The translations under genes and the position numbers were made by a program. A stretch of 37,662 bases of DNA from a virus, in IMG/VR virus record IMGVR_UViG_3300010299_000001, positions 1 to 37,662 of that record; one strand, 5' to 3'. Within the stretch, counting starts at the first letter, position 1. Each line of letters begins with the position of its first letter. Positions 37,283 through 37,662 of this stretch are shown here, one piece after another. The notes under the pieces are model-generated. The model worked only from the letters and a program-made list of their open reading frames with translations, made no database searches and had not been told where the DNA came from.

Positions 37283-37662
37283 ACACCGCCACATCATCGA
37301 CACGTTCCGAAGCGCCACACCATCCGAGCGCACACGAGGTGAGCTCTGGTACCACACGGCACGACTCTCGGCCCTGGAGCTAACGGCGCTATCAGGCCAC
37401 GGTCCCCACGAGCCATGGAGCATCGACCAAGCCGCCTGTGTCATCGCCGCCCTCAGCCCGCAAAACAAGTGGAGCCGCAACCTAGAAGACGCACAGGCCG
37501 TAGCCCGCTGGTATGCCTCCCCCGAGCCCGTTTCGGAGCGAACACCCCCAGCAACCGCCACCTACGATTGGTGCCGCGACAGGGCCCTACAGGCAGCCAC
37601 AGATTCAAGAGACCCATGGGCAGCACTGGGCGACGGACGGAAAACCAAGGACTTCGCGCGAC
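37275..37662 (+). CDS. N-terminal part of the junction-spanning protein (ends at 392)
   Basis: First 129 codons of the 218-residue protein that continues at base 124 after circular closure. It starts MSKHRHIIDTFRSATPSERT, with WYHTARLSALELTALSG next, and carries the ALSPQNKWSRN element near residue 60. The ATG lies inside the end of the preceding small gene. TTTCGGAGC at 37531 is read V-S-E and lies directly before the terminal repeat. Confidence 0.75.
   Translation, partial: MSKHRHIIDTFRSATPSERTRGELWYHTARLSALELTALSGHGPHEPWSIDQAACVIAALSPQNKWSRNLEDAQAVARWYASPEPVSERTPPATATYDWCRDRALQAATDSRDPWAALGDGRKTKDFAR
37540..37662. repeat. Terminal direct repeat, right copy
   Basis: Identical to bases 1-123. 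Joining the two removes one copy and gives a 37,539-bp circle. Confidence 0.95.

Larger units (their letters stand above)
1336..37539. repeat. Dispersed 9-mer TTTCGGAGC, 41 exact copies
   Basis: Hand count on the plus strand: 2480, 4219, 4949, 7925, 10173, 10609, 10681, 11660, 12021, 14772, 17379, 18172, 19549, 19707, 20380, 23932, 25613, 26449, 27490, 29532, 32294, 33188, 33772, 33889, 34813, 37203, 37531 (27 copies). As GCTCCGAAA: 1336, 2011, 3905, 5385, 6091, 9770, 28689, 30122, 31180, 31280, 33425, 34382, 35559, 35656 (14 copies). The base before is G in 24, A in 12, C in 5 and never T. The variant TTTCGGAAC adds eight copies (11496, 26999, 32338, 36896 and, inverted, 5038, 7881, 33436, 33787). 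Consensus: VTTTCGGARC. Function unknown. Confidence 0.92.

Noticed and set aside
1-37662. Temperate lifestyle genes, tRNA genes, polymerases
   Set aside because: No integrase, excisionase, CI-like repressor, tRNA cloverleaf, RNA polymerase or DNA polymerase pattern was seen; small unknown genes could hide a regulator.

Overview
The window is one unit of a tailed-phage genome. Its first and last 123 bases are identical, so it closes into a circle of 37,539 bp. The packed genes, the virion gene set (small and large terminase, portal, scaffold, HK97-type coat, adaptor, beta-helix spike, several long coiled-coil proteins) and the absence of any tape measure, tail tube or sheath gene point to a podovirus with a P22/T7-like short tail. 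A Gram-negative host is suggested by a spanin-like protein, a lipoprotein and a KdsB-type (CMP-Kdo synthetase) enzyme. I see no integrase, excisionase, obvious CI-type repressor, RNA polymerase, DNA polymerase or tRNA gene. The phage is probably lytic and depends on host polymerases.

Layout: (1) A rightward early/middle block runs from about 35.7 kb through the circular junction to 11.2 kb. It starts with small unknown genes in cassettes. It then carries SSB, a MazG-like enzyme, an FmdB-type zinc ribbon, a DUF115-like enzyme, a Rad52-type annealing protein, a YqaJ exonuclease, a RuvC-like resolvase and an SF3 (D5/P4-type) helicase, followed by more unknown genes. (2) A leftward block runs from about 33.15 kb down to 11.2 kb. 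It starts with an unknown protein, a DRE-TIM aldolase-like enzyme, a CMP-Kdo-synthetase-like enzyme and an HExxH lipoprotein. A rho-independent terminator follows, then the packaging, head, lysis and tail genes. The two blocks converge with only 4 bases between them at 11.19 kb. (3) A divergent control region lies between 33.15 and 35.74 kb. It holds a 1.25-kb stretch with no convincing gene, a few small leftward genes, and many repeats.

Translation is tightly coupled: most neighbours overlap by ATGA, GTGA, TAATG or TGATG, and GTG and TTG starts are common. Replication probably uses the SF3 helicase and SSB with host polymerase. The Rad52/YqaJ/RuvC set would recombine and resolve concatemers for terminase.

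Two signals stand out. One is a non-palindromic 9-mer, TTTCGGAGC, found 41 times by hand count on both strands (49 with the variant TTTCGGAAC). It falls in different reading frames inside genes and also between genes, far above the chance expectation of well under one. The other is a 16-bp element, TGGCAY-N5-nTGCW, repeated nine times and only within 33.67-35.70 kb. It resembles sigma-54 promoters and is partly arranged as large dyads. Both are unexplained by the gene annotation.
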